From: Epiperipatus broadwayi | Lineage: Eukaryota; Onychophora; Udeonychophora; Euonychophora; Peripatidae | DNA: 64,000 bases | Assembly (NCBI GenBank): GCA_028023455.1 | Contig: JAQFVV010000022.1 | Location: 6,655,100 to 6,719,099 of the forward strand | Direction: 5' to 3' | Shown: one piece after another, positions 1-12,150 of the stretch | Layout: each line of letters opens with the position of its first letter | How positions within the stretch are numbered: the stretch's first letter is position 1 | Program-made: the position numbers and the translations under genes | Notes under the pieces: generated by a model | What the model was told of the DNA's origin: nothing | Database searches by the model: none | What the model saw: only the letters and a program-made list of their open reading frames with translations

Positions 1-95
1 ATTGAGCCACTAGAGACATCTTGTGATGAACTTGGAGGAGGTAACACTACTGGAGTTTCTTCTGTAAGATCAGGCACACTACCTGATTTACTCAT
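1..95 (-). CDS. cic: cic exon, cut by the window edge
   Basis: The window opens inside an exon whose acceptor is a long T-tract ending TTTTTTTTTAG (plus 96-97). Only phase 0 is open. It reads MSKSGSVPDLTEETPVV and then a Pro/Ser-rich stretch PPPSSSQDVSSGS before leaving the window. The preceding cic exon ends in phase 0, so the two join in frame. Vertebrate CIC has a Ser/Pro-rich segment between the basic stretch and C1, so position and composition fit, but no residue-level match is clear. The ATG here is an internal methionine under this model, not a start. Confidence 0.72.
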   Translation of the reverse strand, partial: MSKSGSVPDLTEETPVVLPPPSSSQDVSSGS

Positions 96-1149
96 CTAAA
101 AAAAAAGTTTTTTTTTATAAATTTTATAATATATTTATTACATATGTATATTAAAATAAAATGTCTCATGACCATAACACAGTGAATAAATAATTGTGAT
201 AAAGTGTCTGTACTGTGTTTAATTTGTAAAAAGATAAATGCATACATATAAAAATTTCCATTTTTTTTCTTATCAATCAGAAAATTGCTTAGTGTGTTGT
301 TATAAATACCAAGGCACATTTTTAACTTAGTAGCTTACAATCAAATATATTTCTGTTAGAGCATGATTTAATGTTGGTCAAAGATTATGTCTGTACAGAT
401 AAATGCTAATGGTATTCTCTGTGTTGACCACAAAGTCCACAAGTATAGCAGTCACTGCTTGCTGCATATGAAGACTAGATAGTATAAAAGTTATATGTAA
501 AGTGAAAGCTATGAAAAATAGAATTGCTTGTTCCAGTTAATCAAGATATTTTACAAGGCAAATATTATAAAGCATTGATTAAAAAAACCTGTTGTTGATA
601 GTCGAATCAACTTGTATATAGAAGCACAGATATAAAAAAATCTACTGTTCTCAGAGCCATCCAATAGCTATACATATATACTGTGTCTATTATTAAAAAT
701 ATTAATTGATATATTTAAAAAAAATCTGTTCATCTGTATAAAAATAGTATTTGATTTGTTTTTAAAAAAATGGGTGAATAATTTTGTGATAAATTAACAT
801 TAACATGTATGTATTAATGAAATCAAATTTCAAAAATTCAAATTCATTCAAAAAAAAAAAAAAAATGAAGCAACCATCCAATTTAAAACCTCAAGAGAAA
901 ATAAGAATATAAATAGTTAAGCATTATGAATTTTTTTTTAAAAATATTTGTTATGTAAATTTTCATAAGATTAACGATTAGTTTAAACTTAAGAAAATGT
1001 AAAAAGCAAGCCAAATGTATTTATTGCCTAAAGTTATTTTATTAAAACAGGCAAAATTTTTCATATAGTATTGCCACTCAGTGCAAGCCAGAGTAATCAA
1101 TGGATGCTAGAAGGCTTGTGCATAAAATCCCCATCTAGTGCCTACTCAA

Positions 1150-1207
1150 CCAACATCCCCAGACTAGTTTCTGGCTTGTGGCCTTCGTCAGTGAGAAACC
1201 TTGGATC
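1150..1207 (-). ncRNA. Hammerhead ribozyme motif, copy A (core intact)
   Basis: On the minus strand: stem I 5' strand with UUCUCA, core CUGACGA, stem II GGC/GCC with loop CACAA, core GAAAC, two-base loop UA, then GUC and UGGGGA, which pairs with UUCUCA (G-U pairs included). Outer stem I pairs AUCCAA with UUGG. All invariant core positions are present; the first stem II pair is an A-A mismatch. Predicted cleavage lies between plus positions 1162 and 1161. It is sense with cic transcription. Activity is not tested. Confidence 0.72.
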
Positions 1208-1592
1208 TGAGAGCGCTGCACCCAGATCTTAGGATCTAATGCAAACCCTCCAGCATCCACCTTTTATCTCTACTTAACTACAAAACTATGAGTCTTGAAA
1301 ACACAATAATATTTTCAATTCAAGCTCATTAGCTTATATAGTCATATAACTCAGTTCAGTACCTATACATTTTGGTGTCTTTGGTTCTTTAATAACCATA
1401 GACCCCACTAGCCTATTAGGCAGGATTGGTTTTAAGCCAATAAACATCACATAATCACCATTTCTTATGCTTGCTTATAACTGTTATTAAAACAGGCAAA
1501 CCTCTCCATACAGTATTGCCATTCAGTGCAAGCCAGAGTAATCAATGTATGCTAGAAGGGTTGTGCATAAATTCCCATCTAGTGCCTACTCA

Positions 1593-1651
1593 TCTAATAT
1601 CCCCAGACTAATTTCTGGCTTGTGGCCTTAATCAGTGAGGAACCTTGGATC
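1593..1651 (-). ncRNA. Hammerhead ribozyme motif, copy B (decayed)
   Basis: Same layout as copy A, 444 bp away in the second unit, but the core reads CUGAUUA (the invariant G is changed) and GAAAU replaces GAAAC. Stem II GGC/GCC and stem I are kept. Expected to be inactive. Confidence 0.65.
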
Positions 1652-1803
1652 TGAGAGCACTGCACCTAGATCTTAGGATCTAATGCAATGCTCCAGCAGC
1701 TACCTTTTATTTCTACTTAACTACAAAACTATGAGTTTTAAATTGACAACACAATATTTTCAAACCAAATTCATTAGATTCTAAGATTTAGTGCAGTGCT
1801 CTC

Positions 1804-1861
1804 AGATCCAAGGCTCCTCACTGACGGCCATGAGTCAGAAACTAGTCTGGGGATATTGGAT
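1804..1861 (+). ncRNA. Hammerhead ribozyme motif, copy C (decayed)
   Basis: Plus-strand copy with good stem I (UCCUCA/UGGGGA and AUCCAA/UUGGAU) and GAAACUAGUC, but a three-base deletion between CUGACG and stem II disrupts the core. Expected to be inactive. Confidence 0.62.
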
Positions 1862-2244
1862 GAGTAGGCACTAGATGGGGATTTTATGCACAAGCCTTCT
1901 AGCATCCATTGATTGCTCTGGCTTGCACTGAGTAGCAATACTGTATGGAGAGTTTTGCCTGTTTTAACAAGTTATAAGCAAACATAAGAAATGGTGATCA
2001 TGTGATGTTTATTGGCTTAAAACCAATCCTGCCTAATAGGATAGTGGTGGCTATGGATATTAAAGAATCAAAGACACCAAAATGTATAGGTACTGAACTG
2101 AGTACAGACCTACATGACTATATAAGCTAATGAGCTTGGATTGAAAATATTATTGTGTTTTCAATTTAAGACTCATAGTTTTGTAGTTAAGTGGAGACAA
2201 AAGGTGGCTGCTGGGGGGTCCTAAGATCTAGGTGCAGTGCTCTC

Positions 2245-2305
2245 AGATCCAAGGCTCCTCAATGACAAAGGCTACAAACCTGAAACTAGTCTAGGGATAT
2301 TGGAT
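2245..2305 (+). ncRNA. Hammerhead ribozyme motif, copy D (decayed)
   Basis: Plus-strand copy 444 bp after copy C. The core reads AUGACAA instead of CUGAUGA, so two invariant bases are lost. Stem II reads AGG/CCU, a compensated variant of the pair seen in other copies. Expected to be inactive. Confidence 0.6.
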
Positions 2306-3381
2306 GAGTAGGAACTAGATGGGGATTTTATGCACAAGCCTTCTAGCATCCACTGATTACTCTGGCTTGCATTGAGTGGCAATACTGTATGGAGTTTTGC
2401 CTGTTTTAATAACAGTTATAAGCAAGCATAAAAAATGGTGATCATGTGATGTTTATTGACTTAAGTTATTTTATGTTAGATAATAAATACATATCTAAAT
2501 TTTGAAGTAAAAATTAATGTTTATATTTATGAACTATTAAAATAGTCTCATCTATAACTTTAAAACCAATTAAAACAATTAATATATTTTTGGGTATTAC
2601 TAAATACATGTGAGTGTTTACATCTATGTATAATGTCTTTTAACTTGGTTAACTTAGCATTTATGTATATACATATAAATAAGCCAGATGGAGTATATCA
2701 TTAAAACAATATTACTTTACTTTATTGCTTAGTTTTTCCTATTTAAAAAATTAATATATGTGATATTTGTAAAAAAAAAATCAGATTCAGATACAAAAAT
2801 CTATTTGCTTATTGAACAATATTTATTTTAAATTTATCATATTTTTTATTACTAACATTAATTAATTAAGTTATTAATCATTATTTTAAATTATTACAAC
2901 AAATTTACTTAAATATTTGGTCCATCTAGTACTATTATATACTGTTGGCAATCTTTTGCTAACCAGTCAATAACTGAATCTGGTGTGTGAGATAGATGGC
3001 ATTGAAGAATTAGAGTTATAATTATTGGACAGCATTGTTAAAAGTCAACTTTAAAATCCCTGCATCTTATTAACAATATATAGTATTACTATTTTATTTG
3101 TGACCAGTAGATTTATAGTTCCACATGACTCTGATCTTAACAACTTTATTATAATATAACACACACACACATATAGTTTTTATAATCACAATTAACATAT
3201 TTGTTTTTATATACCTTCAAATATTATGCCCTTTACATTTAATTACAAATGATTACTCAATATGAGACGCAATGCTCAAATCATCAGATACCAACTTATT
3301 TACATGCATTTTATATGATTTGCATACTATAGTTTTATTTCAATGTTCATATTAAAAGCATAAATAACATATTTCTTGACA

Positions 3382-3614
3382 TTCTCTATGCCACTTTAGT
3401 AAACAGTGATAGATTCCAGATGATGGTACTTATAACTCTATATCCTGTGCATTCCTACCCAAAATCCCCAGACTTGTTTCAAGATTATGGCTTTCATCAG
3501 TGAGGAACTTTGGATCTTGGAATAGTGCAACTGGACCCAAAGGATAGATTTATAAGCACTATCATTTCACATCTATCATTGTTTACTAAAACATATACTA
3601 AGTGGCATAGAGAA
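3382..3614. mobile_element. Short hammerhead element with inverted ends
   Basis: A unit of about 233 bp whose ends are inverted repeats: TTCTCTATGCCACTT at 3382-3396 recurs inverted near 3600-3614, and TAGTAAACAGTGATAGAT at 3396-3413 recurs inverted near 3571-3590 with a small insertion between. The centre is hammerhead copy E. Apart from the ribozyme block, the backbone differs from the 444-bp family, so this is a second element type carrying the same ribozyme. Confidence 0.65.
3458..3516 (-). ncRNA. Hammerhead ribozyme motif, copy E (core intact)
   Basis: The closest copy to the textbook core. The minus strand reads UUCCUCA, CUGAUGA, stem II AAG/CUU, GAAAC, AA, GUC, UGGGGA. Stem I inner helix is UCCUCA/UGGGGA and the outer helix AUCCAA/UUGGGU. 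Predicted cleavage lies between plus positions 3471 and 3470. Stem II differs from copies A and H (GGC/GCC) but still pairs, which supports selection on structure in the past. Sense with cic. Confidence 0.78.
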
Positions 3615-5404
3615 GAAAGCAGTAATATGTAATCTGAAGTCATAAAATAGCCAAGTGATATAAATCGATGTAAATTCTAGGGTGATCTATAGTGAATTAT
3701 ATAAAAAGATTAACAATGTAATATTTAAGCCTACATGAGTGCATACGTCTTTAAAAAAATCACTTTAGCCACAAATAACTGTTAAAAGATGATATAATTT
3801 TGCTTGATTGTGCATTCAAGAATAAAAAAATATTATTTTTAGTTTATAAAAGTGAACATTTCTGAAAAATAATATTGAATCTTTTATAGCTAAGGGGAGG
3901 GGGATAAATATTTGTGTTTATTTAATTTATATTTTTATGTTTTTATATAAATAAAAGTACAGCTCAATATAAACACCTCATAGTATAGTAATAGAGTGTG
4001 TGTGTGCCAAACTCATGATTTGAATATCTGTGTATTGGGATAAATTTTTCAAGTTCCAATCAAGACTAGAACTTTTTTTATCAGGTAACTACCAATATGG
4101 CTAAATATCCAATATAAACTGATATCTATATATTCTTAGCTAAAGGGTAAAACAAAAAAAAGATAAACACTATATTACCTGGCAAAAGTAGTGGGTAATG
4201 ACTATTCATTCACTGAAGTGAGGCTGTTGGAGAAGTTTTTATTCTACAATGGTTAAATTTACTTTATAAAACAATGTTCTACACTATTCAAATGCATCAC
4301 AAATCAATATATAAAACAACCAGAACCTCAATTAAATTATCTATACGGGAATGCGACCCCCCCCCATTCAAATTACTATTTCTTCGACAAAAAATAAAAT
4401 TACATATTTAAAAGTGAGAAGTTAGGTTATATAAATTATTAATGAATATTAATTTAAAAGAATAACTGACAATTTACAATTGCTTAAAACAATAAAATTC
4501 ATTATCATTAATTGCATGACGTAAGTTTAAAATTAAATAATCAATCAGCTTGTAGCTCAGATGTTTGTATGAAATTTTACAAAAAGTTTGGGCACTGGAA
4601 ATTATAGAATTAGTTGCAATCCATGTAGTGCATTAAAAAAAAATAGCAACAGGAATAAATTAATCGAAAGGTCGGTTTACATTGATTACTGATGTTAGGT
4701 TTAAAATATATACATTAAATCTGAATATCTAATGCCCTGTTTTACTGAAATTTGAATATAAAAATAAATTTAAACTGTGTAATCATGTGTTCTATTTAAA
4801 CTTCTTATAAAGTAACTTGAATATTACAAATTTGTCTTTTTGGAAGAATTGAATATTCAGTGATTTTCTATCAGTAATTAACTTTAGTTACTCTATATAA
4901 TAGAATAGCAGACTTTAGAGCTTAAAGTCCGTGATTTTGCGATCCAACTCTGCTATTTCTGTTGTTCAATTTTCTTATTAATTTCTAAACAATATATTTG
5001 ACTGCTTAACTTATTTTAGTTTAGATTTTTAATACTTTTTAGAATTAAAACAAAAAAACTATTATAAAAATAAAATCTGTAAAATAAAAAAAAAACATAT
5101 AAATATATATACCCTGTATATTAAGCATGACTGTAATATGTGGAAGTGGAGGAAAAGGAATTCGAACTACTCAAATAAGTTAGACAATAAAATATAATTT
5201 AATATACTGACAAATTATTATACATTTATAAATTAATTATATACATTATTGTGTGCGTAATGAGCAAGCGGTCTACCAAGCGATAGAGGATTACATAATG
5301 TCATTCACGCTATTATTTCTCATATGCTCTTTATTAGCTAAAAAAATATATTATAAATAAGCACACATCTTTGGTGGGTTAGAAAGAATTACATAATACT
5401 GCCA

Positions 5405-5465
5405 TTATCGCTTTGATTTACGGTTCAGAAACATGGGGACTAACATGTATTTTTGTAGGAGCGTT
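5405..5465 (+). mobile_element. LINE scrap with YGSETW motif
   Basis: One frame reads ALIYGSETWGLT, matching the YGSETW block near the C-terminal end of reverse transcriptases of RTE/CR1-like non-LTR retrotransposons. The flanks are too decayed to follow. Confidence 0.4.
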
Positions 5466-5865
5466 CCGAAATTCATTATACATATGATATAAACTATTTT
5501 CACGCCATTGAGGTCGTGAAAATAAACAAAATACAGTTGAAAGATTATATATGAAACTATGACAAAATATTTAATGAAAAATTATTTTAACGATAGTAAG
5601 ACGAACGCTTTGTTTTCCCCAAGGCATATAGATACTCTTAAATATAGAAATAAGTTACGATAGTGGAATTGTATAAGACTGAAATAAATTTAATTAATAA
5701 AACTAGTAATAGTTGGCATTTATATATATTTTGAGCAGAGCACAATTTTAATAATAGAGCATTAAAACTGGGTCATGAAGCAAAAGAAATAAATATACGA
5801 GAAGTTTGCGGTGCTGACGTTATAATCAAGAAATAACAGGAAAAGTCGTGCTTCTGGACAAAAGA

Positions 5866-6052
5866 TGAATGGATGGGCATAGCGTGTGCCATACTTAGGG
5901 ATTACTGCCAGAGGCCTTTTATATGAAGAAATGGATGGGCATAGCGTGTGCCAAACTTAGGAATCACCGCCAGCGGCCTTTTTATACAAAGAAAATGGAT
6001 ATGCATAGCGTGTGCCAATCTGACGGGATCACCGCCAGAGGCATTTTATATG
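5866..6052. repeat. Three-copy 63-bp tandem repeat
   Basis: Three units of 62-63 bp starting near 5867, 5929 and 5992. Each begins ATGGATGGGCATAGCGTGTG (third copy slightly changed), with a CCGCCAGAGGCCTTTT-like core. It contains several CpGs and is less AT-rich than its surroundings. Unit two onwards gives a 73-codon open frame that simply reads through the repeat, so I do not call it a gene. Confidence 0.7.
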
Positions 6053-9000
6053 GAATAAATGTGGTTCCAGATAGCTCAACTATCTATGGAACAAGGTACG
6101 AGAAGAAATCTATGAGTTCGAACTTGTCGCAACCCCCAAATTAGAAGACTAGAAGCACATAAGATATATATATAATACGAAGATAGGCTAAATGTCAGTA
6201 ACGCAGTATGACTGAATGTCCCTAACGACATGAAATATAATTTACTGCTTTGAAAATAAATGACCCTTGTTTGAATACTATAATTTAGACAAATAATACG
6301 CTATGCAGTTATAGAGAATATTTCATTTAATAAAATATGCGTTAAGATTTTACCTAGTAAAAGAAACATTAAGATTTACCCCCTTCCCTTTTCTACTATT
6401 TAAAACAATTCAATCCCACCTTCGTGGTTTTTATAGTAACTGGAATATTTAAGCTTATATTTTAAGAGTAAATAAAAAAAAATAGTTATATAGAAAATAA
6501 TTAATGGGTCACTCTTTCAGAATTTAATAAAAACACAACATTTTAAAAGATTTCAAAGTGTTAATTAGCTTAAGTTCTGGATTTACCACGGGTGGAAAAT
6601 CCAGAGATAAACAAATCAATTTTATATTAAAAACGAACCTAAAATGTTGATTCATAAAACAATCTGGCGAAAGTATTAATTTACAATGCATTATATATAT
6701 ATATTTTAAGGGGACGTTAATAACTTGTTTCATGAAGGTTTATTTAAACTGACAAAAAAAAAGATTTTAGAAATTCAACTTGTCAGATTGTTTGAGATTG
6801 GCATATTAAAGTAAAAGCACACATAAAATCAAGTAATAAATAAATGACCGCACCAAAATTAAAGAAAGTTAAGAGCATATGAGATAGAATAAAATAAAAT
6901 AAATTACTTAAGAGCAGATTACATATTAAAACAAAAACAAAGTTAAATACATTAGAAGACATATTGATAGATGAGTTAGGCTAGATTTAGTTTGAGGTGA
7001 TGGCTTGAAAAGTTACCTGGCAATTTTAATAGTCCAATTTAAAATATTGCACGTGCACGGCAATTGAAATGAAAGTTCTTCAGTGGCAACAAGCTTCTGT
7101 TAGCATTCTAAAATTTTCCAGTTGGGCTCTTACTTTATTACTATGGGCGCATGATATAACGGCAGCGGAAGATGACCCACAAGGGTCGGAAAAAGCTTTT
7201 TACTAGATCATTTTTAGATTTCAAAACAGCATAGTGTCTCGTAGCAATTACTTCTCTCAATAGTAGTTAATCTAATCTGTGACTCAAAATTCAGTCATTT
7301 TATACTTTTCTTTATCAGTTGTTTTTGAAGATGCAACAGTAAGATAACGTCCAAAAATAAATTCAAATCTATTTCCAGATTAGAAATAGATTTGACAACA
7401 TGTTTATACAAAAGAAAATCTTTAACCTACTTAATCCCATTTATTTTAAGTAAAACTTTAATTAAAAAAATACCTCCCTTTAATTATTTTTGGACAATTA
7501 ACAACAATCACATCTTCCATATTGGATTTTATAATAGTTTAATAAAAAAACAAGCAATTTAAAAAGAAAAAGCTAAAAATGACATATAATAAAATATTAA
7601 AAAAAAAATCAATATTTTGTTAGTAAGTTTTGCTCCTATATATATTTTTGATCACACACCTATGTATTTTAATAAAAAGAATTAATAATTGATAAAAAAG
7701 AATTAATAATAATTTTAAAACATGTTATTGAAACATTAAATTTTATAATTTAGGCACGCATCTCAAATATATACATAAAATATATATACACGACAAAAGG
7801 AGCGGGATGGGAAATAGGGTTTGAATAAAAGTTAGTAGATGGAAACATGAAGCTCAATCTTAAGCTAAGATAGACTGCTTCAATATGAATATATAAATTT
7901 ATAAACAAAGCAAGATCCATAATGTAATTCTATGTGAAACACTGAAAATATTAAAAGAATTGAAAGGAAAGCAACACAAACAGTAAACCATAAGAAGGGA
8001 AGGGGGGGGGATAAATAAAGTCTTGAATTAACAATTAGATGATTTATAGAATGAAAGACAGATAATGAATAAATATAAATACTAGAATAGATATAAATAT
8101 GCACACTAAGAATGAGCGAATGGAAGTATATTTGATTACAAAAAAAATCACGAGATAAAAGAATTACAACAAAAAGGTATGAAAAGTAAAGTTTCAGGAA
8201 TGAAGCAAAACAAATGAAGAAAAGAACAGTACGTTATTATCGTAGTAGAAAAACTATGAATAATTTACATATGGAATAAAAAAGAAAGTAAATTATGTAA
8301 GGACAAAATATGGATTAAACAGTAGGGGAATTTTTTAATAAAAGCTAAATTGAAATGAAGATTATAAAAGAGTAAAAAATTAATAAAATTTTAGTTGAAA
8401 AAACAATAGAAGAAAAAGTTTGATAGATTAAGTATCATTATACTACCTGTAATGTAATTTATGACCAAGGAAAGTAACCAATAATGTTATGACAACTGTT
8501 ATGATTCTTAGAAAGAAAAAGTCTAATGTAATCAAGTGTTAGAACAATAAAATTCCCGAATAGACAAATTTATAATAGGATTGATATGTTTTCATCTGAA
8601 AATCGGTTTAGAATTAGAGAAGTTAAGATACTATTGAAGTGATGAGGACTATTATTAAGAGATTTATAGAAGATGGATGGATAATTAATAATTATTTTAT
8701 TGGTTTAAAAGCACATTTGAAAGTGTAAATTATTGAATTTTGTTGTTTAGTGAAAAGAGGATTATAAGGAAAAACTTAAGTTTAAATAATGCTATTAAGG
8801 AAGAGTCTGAAACGTAAAAAACCAAGAATGTTAACTATCTCCAGTTTAATATTTATTACTGACAAAACGACATTAACAATATATTAATTACAATTAGTAA
8901 AATTTATGAAATTTGAAAATAAACACAAATAAGTCAAAAACGGAATTATATAGGATTAAGAATAATTGGGCAGAAGTCTAGTGCAGTTAAGTATTTAGAT

Positions 9001-10019
9001 AGCAAGCTATTCGATGACAAAAATAGGAACAAAAATATTGGTAGTGAGAATTACGACAGCTAAACAAATTTTTAGCTCTAGAAACACTAAAAACTTCTAT
9101 GTGATACCCCTACCTGTGATTATACTTAATGAAATTAGTAAATGTCATAGTTTATAATAATTAATACACAATTTGTTGTATGTAATAAAACATTTATTTC
9201 TTTAAAATAAAAAAAATACAAGTTACACTAAATGACAGTAATATAACAGATTAAGTACAATATTTGCAATTAAGATTTATTTTTTGTTACCCTTACTGCA
9301 GAAACGAATTTCACATGTTGCATTTCATTTTCTTTTATTATAGAATATAAATTTTTCTAGACTTCCAGACCTACTACTTGCGAGAGTTCATTACTTCTTT
9401 CTTTTTACTTATAATATTCCCTATGATATTTATATACTCCATTCCCAGTTGTGCTAATTTAACAATAAAATATCTTTGTTTTATGTAAAGCATAAGCACC
9501 AGCTGCATGCCAACTAACTGTAATACAAACTCTTAAGCAACTGCCTTCATATTCTACCTTTTACTGAATATTTTTCTGCCATTCAGTCAATGATATCCAT
9601 ATTATATTTTATGCCATTATATAACTACAGTTTCTCATTTCTATTTTACGTCATTACGAATAAAAACTGATGACTGTAATGTGGTAAGATTAAAAATATT
9701 CTTTTATTGTTGCATTTCAAATTTACATTTAATCATTTTCACTTTCTAGTAGTATTCTATCCCTACAAAAAACTACTTTTGTTTTTTATAAGAATAAAAA
9801 TTTCTTTTCTTGCTCTATTTATATTATGCTAAAAATAAATTTACTTACACTTATAAACATATTTAGTATATATTTATTGATATAAAAATCTATATTATAT
9901 AGTTGCATGTATGTAAGATGAAACAAGTTCTATACAGACTAGGTAGCACAATAATTGATTTAACAATTTAACTATTTATAGTAATATTAGAGTAAATAGA
10001 GAGATTTGAACTCAGGAAT

Positions 10020-10195
10020 TTCACTCTATTCATCCTCCACTGTATTTCAAGACCATACACATGAAAAAAAGATACATATACATGCAAAAAAGATGCATGT
10101 ATCTTTTTCACATGCATATGGTCATGTGTATCAGTTGCTTTAGATAGAGTGGAGGACGAATAGACTAAAGAGAAGGATTTGAACTCAGGATTTTT
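10020..10195. repeat. Imperfect foldback repeat
   Basis: The segments around CATCCTCCACT (10031) and AGTGGAGGACGAA (10149) are inverted. Nested inside is a hairpin built on CATACACATGAAAAA and TTTTTCACATGCATATGG. The direct repeat GATTTGAACTCAGGA flanks both sides (about 10005 and 10169). Confidence 0.5.
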
Positions 10196-11569
10196 CACAA
10201 CAGTATAAGCAAAATTACATACTGTCTTAGAATTATATTAAATTAGTGAATATGAAATCTTAGCTGGTGGTAAGGTAAATTTCATCTTTAAGCCAACTTT
10301 ATTAATTTTAAAGCTTTGATTTTGTAAAGATAATGAAAAATATCCTATGAGGGACTATTATATACTGTATTTCCATAGAATAAGTCACTATATATCTTTG
10401 ATTAACTTGAGTACATACTAGAGGTCACTGCAGAGCATCCTCTATGGAGCAGATTATGGGAAAACTTAGAGTGGACAATGGAAAGGGAAGGTAAAGTGGC
10501 TAACAGGTTTCTCTGGGCATAGCTGCTGAGAGATTCCTGACTCTGTTTAAGGAGAAGTCACAGTGCATCACATCACATCACATTGCTCATAAGAATGGCA
10601 ATGTGCTTAGCTTTGGAAAACAAAATGGCATCATGTTAGCCAAATACTCTTTTACTGGTACAAAATTGAAAGACTATTTCACAATCTATTTTATTTTGAA
10701 GAAATTAATCAATTTTTAAGTTATCACATAAGAAATATAAATTCATTAAGTGTATTATTATTCTGCTTCAATCATTATAAAGTTTACAAGTCTTATCAAA
10801 AGACCAGAATCTTTGATCATTAAAAAAGATCAATATAGGAAAACATTCGTAAATAAAGTCAACTTGGTATTTATAAAAGATGGTTTAAATATCATGTGAT
10901 CCATCAAGTTTATAAGTCAAACATTAAAAAGGAAATTAATGTTAATTATATCATCCACGTTTTCAATGGTGACATTATCAAGAATATTCACACAGATTAA
11001 TCCCCAATCGATGAGGAAAGGTGATTTAGTAATTTGGATAGGGTCTGGGTTTAAAAATACTTAATATGCTAATATATAGCCTCATAGCATTAATATACAG
11101 CACCTTTGAGATCATTAGGTGGAAAGGTATTATCATTATCTTGGCACAGAGTTGGCAATGTTTATTTCCACGATTCACAAATATTCATGAGAATCCCAAG
11201 CAGTGGTCCTTTAACAGATACATTAATATATTTTATTTTTATAGAAAGGTTTTGGGATTGAAGTAGATGACTTTTGCATTTTATAGTTTCAACTATGTTT
11301 ATCTTCATAAGAGAGATGCATATTGAAGTACCAATAATTTTATAGATAAACCTGAAAATATTTAGGGAAAAAATTTACTTTCAACTGTTAATTATGTTTC
11401 AAAGGTACTTTATTCACTCTATGTAAAAAAACATTGGTTACACTTTTTTTTTTCCTTACAACATTAATCATAGACACTAGATACAACAAATCAATAAATA
11501 AAAAAAAACAGATATTATTATTGAGGCAAGTGTGTCATTCTATAGCTTTGAAGATTAATTAAGTCTTGA

Positions 11570-11940
11570 TCAGGTTTCTATATATACCTTGTATTTGGAA
11601 ACTTTTCTATCCCTTTCTCTTATTGGCTCTAGCTTATTTCTAAAAGCAATTAGTGGCCTTTTTCCATAGACACATCTGCATCTTGTGTGCCATATAGCAT
11701 AGAGAACAAAGATATTAGCACGTATATTCGAAAAAAGACCTTTAACAAATTCCTTAAACATATATCCAATATTTATATTTTTATTCTTAAATATGACTGG
11801 TATTTCTGCCCTGATTTGGTCAAAGCTGGGACATAAGAAATAAAGGTGAGATTGGGTTTCGGACTCTCTTTTACAAAGACCACAGCAATCATCTATTGAT
11901 TAAAGCTGTCTTTTATATTGTGTACTGTTAATTATCAAGT
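11570..11940 (-). mobile_element. LINE 3' fragment with reverse-transcriptase zinc finger
   Basis: Minus-strand frame, open from about 11905 to 11573. It contains CGLCKRESETQSHLYFLCP, a CxxC...HxxxxC pattern like the zf-RVT zinc-binding segment at the C-terminus of non-LTR retrotransposon polymerases. It continues FDQIRAEIPVIF and then a basic stretch with YAIWHTRCRCVYGK. It is a different lineage from the RTE-like copies at 53 and 63 kb. Only the C-terminal part remains, and stops lie on both sides. Confidence 0.6.
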
Positions 11941-12004
11941 GAAAGATAGAAATATAGAAAGCCAATTATTTTCAGAGAATTTTCTAATAAATGTTTCTAT
12001 ATAT

Positions 12005-12150
12005 ATTATATAAATAAAACACATGCTTTTCTTCTTTATAAATCTTGTTTTATTATATGAACTATTATAAAATAAATAAATAACACACCAATAGTTCATA
12101 CAATAAAACAAAATTTATAAAGAAGAAGAGAATATGTTTTATTTATATAT
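12005..12150. repeat. Foldback element with arms of about 60 bp
   Basis: The left arm (12005-12066) beginning TATATAAATAAAACA and ending near GAACTATT recurs inverted at 12090-12150, with a spacer of about 22 bp. The arms pair over most of their length. Looks like a small MITE or hairpin element; flanking TA-rich sequence prevents a firm target-duplication call. Confidence 0.6.

Larger units (their letters stand above)
1031..2474. mobile_element. Hammerhead-repeat insertion: inverted pair of head-to-tail dimers
   Basis: A 1.4-kb insertion between two copies of AAGTTATTTTAT (1031-1042 and 2463-2474), read as a 12-bp target duplication. It starts TAAAACAGGCAAA. The left half carries two units in minus orientation, the right half two in plus orientation, so the whole can fold back around about 1775. 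Within each half, equivalent positions are 444 bp apart (1161 to 1605 and 1841 to 2285), giving the monomer length. Every unit contains the same conserved block with a hammerhead motif, the tract around TGGCTTGCACTGAGTGGCAA, and CAAAGACACCAAAATGTATA. There is no protein-coding capacity. Confidence 0.8.

Noticed and set aside
5923-6144. 73-codon plus-strand open frame
   Set aside because: Created by reading through the 63-bp tandem repeat.
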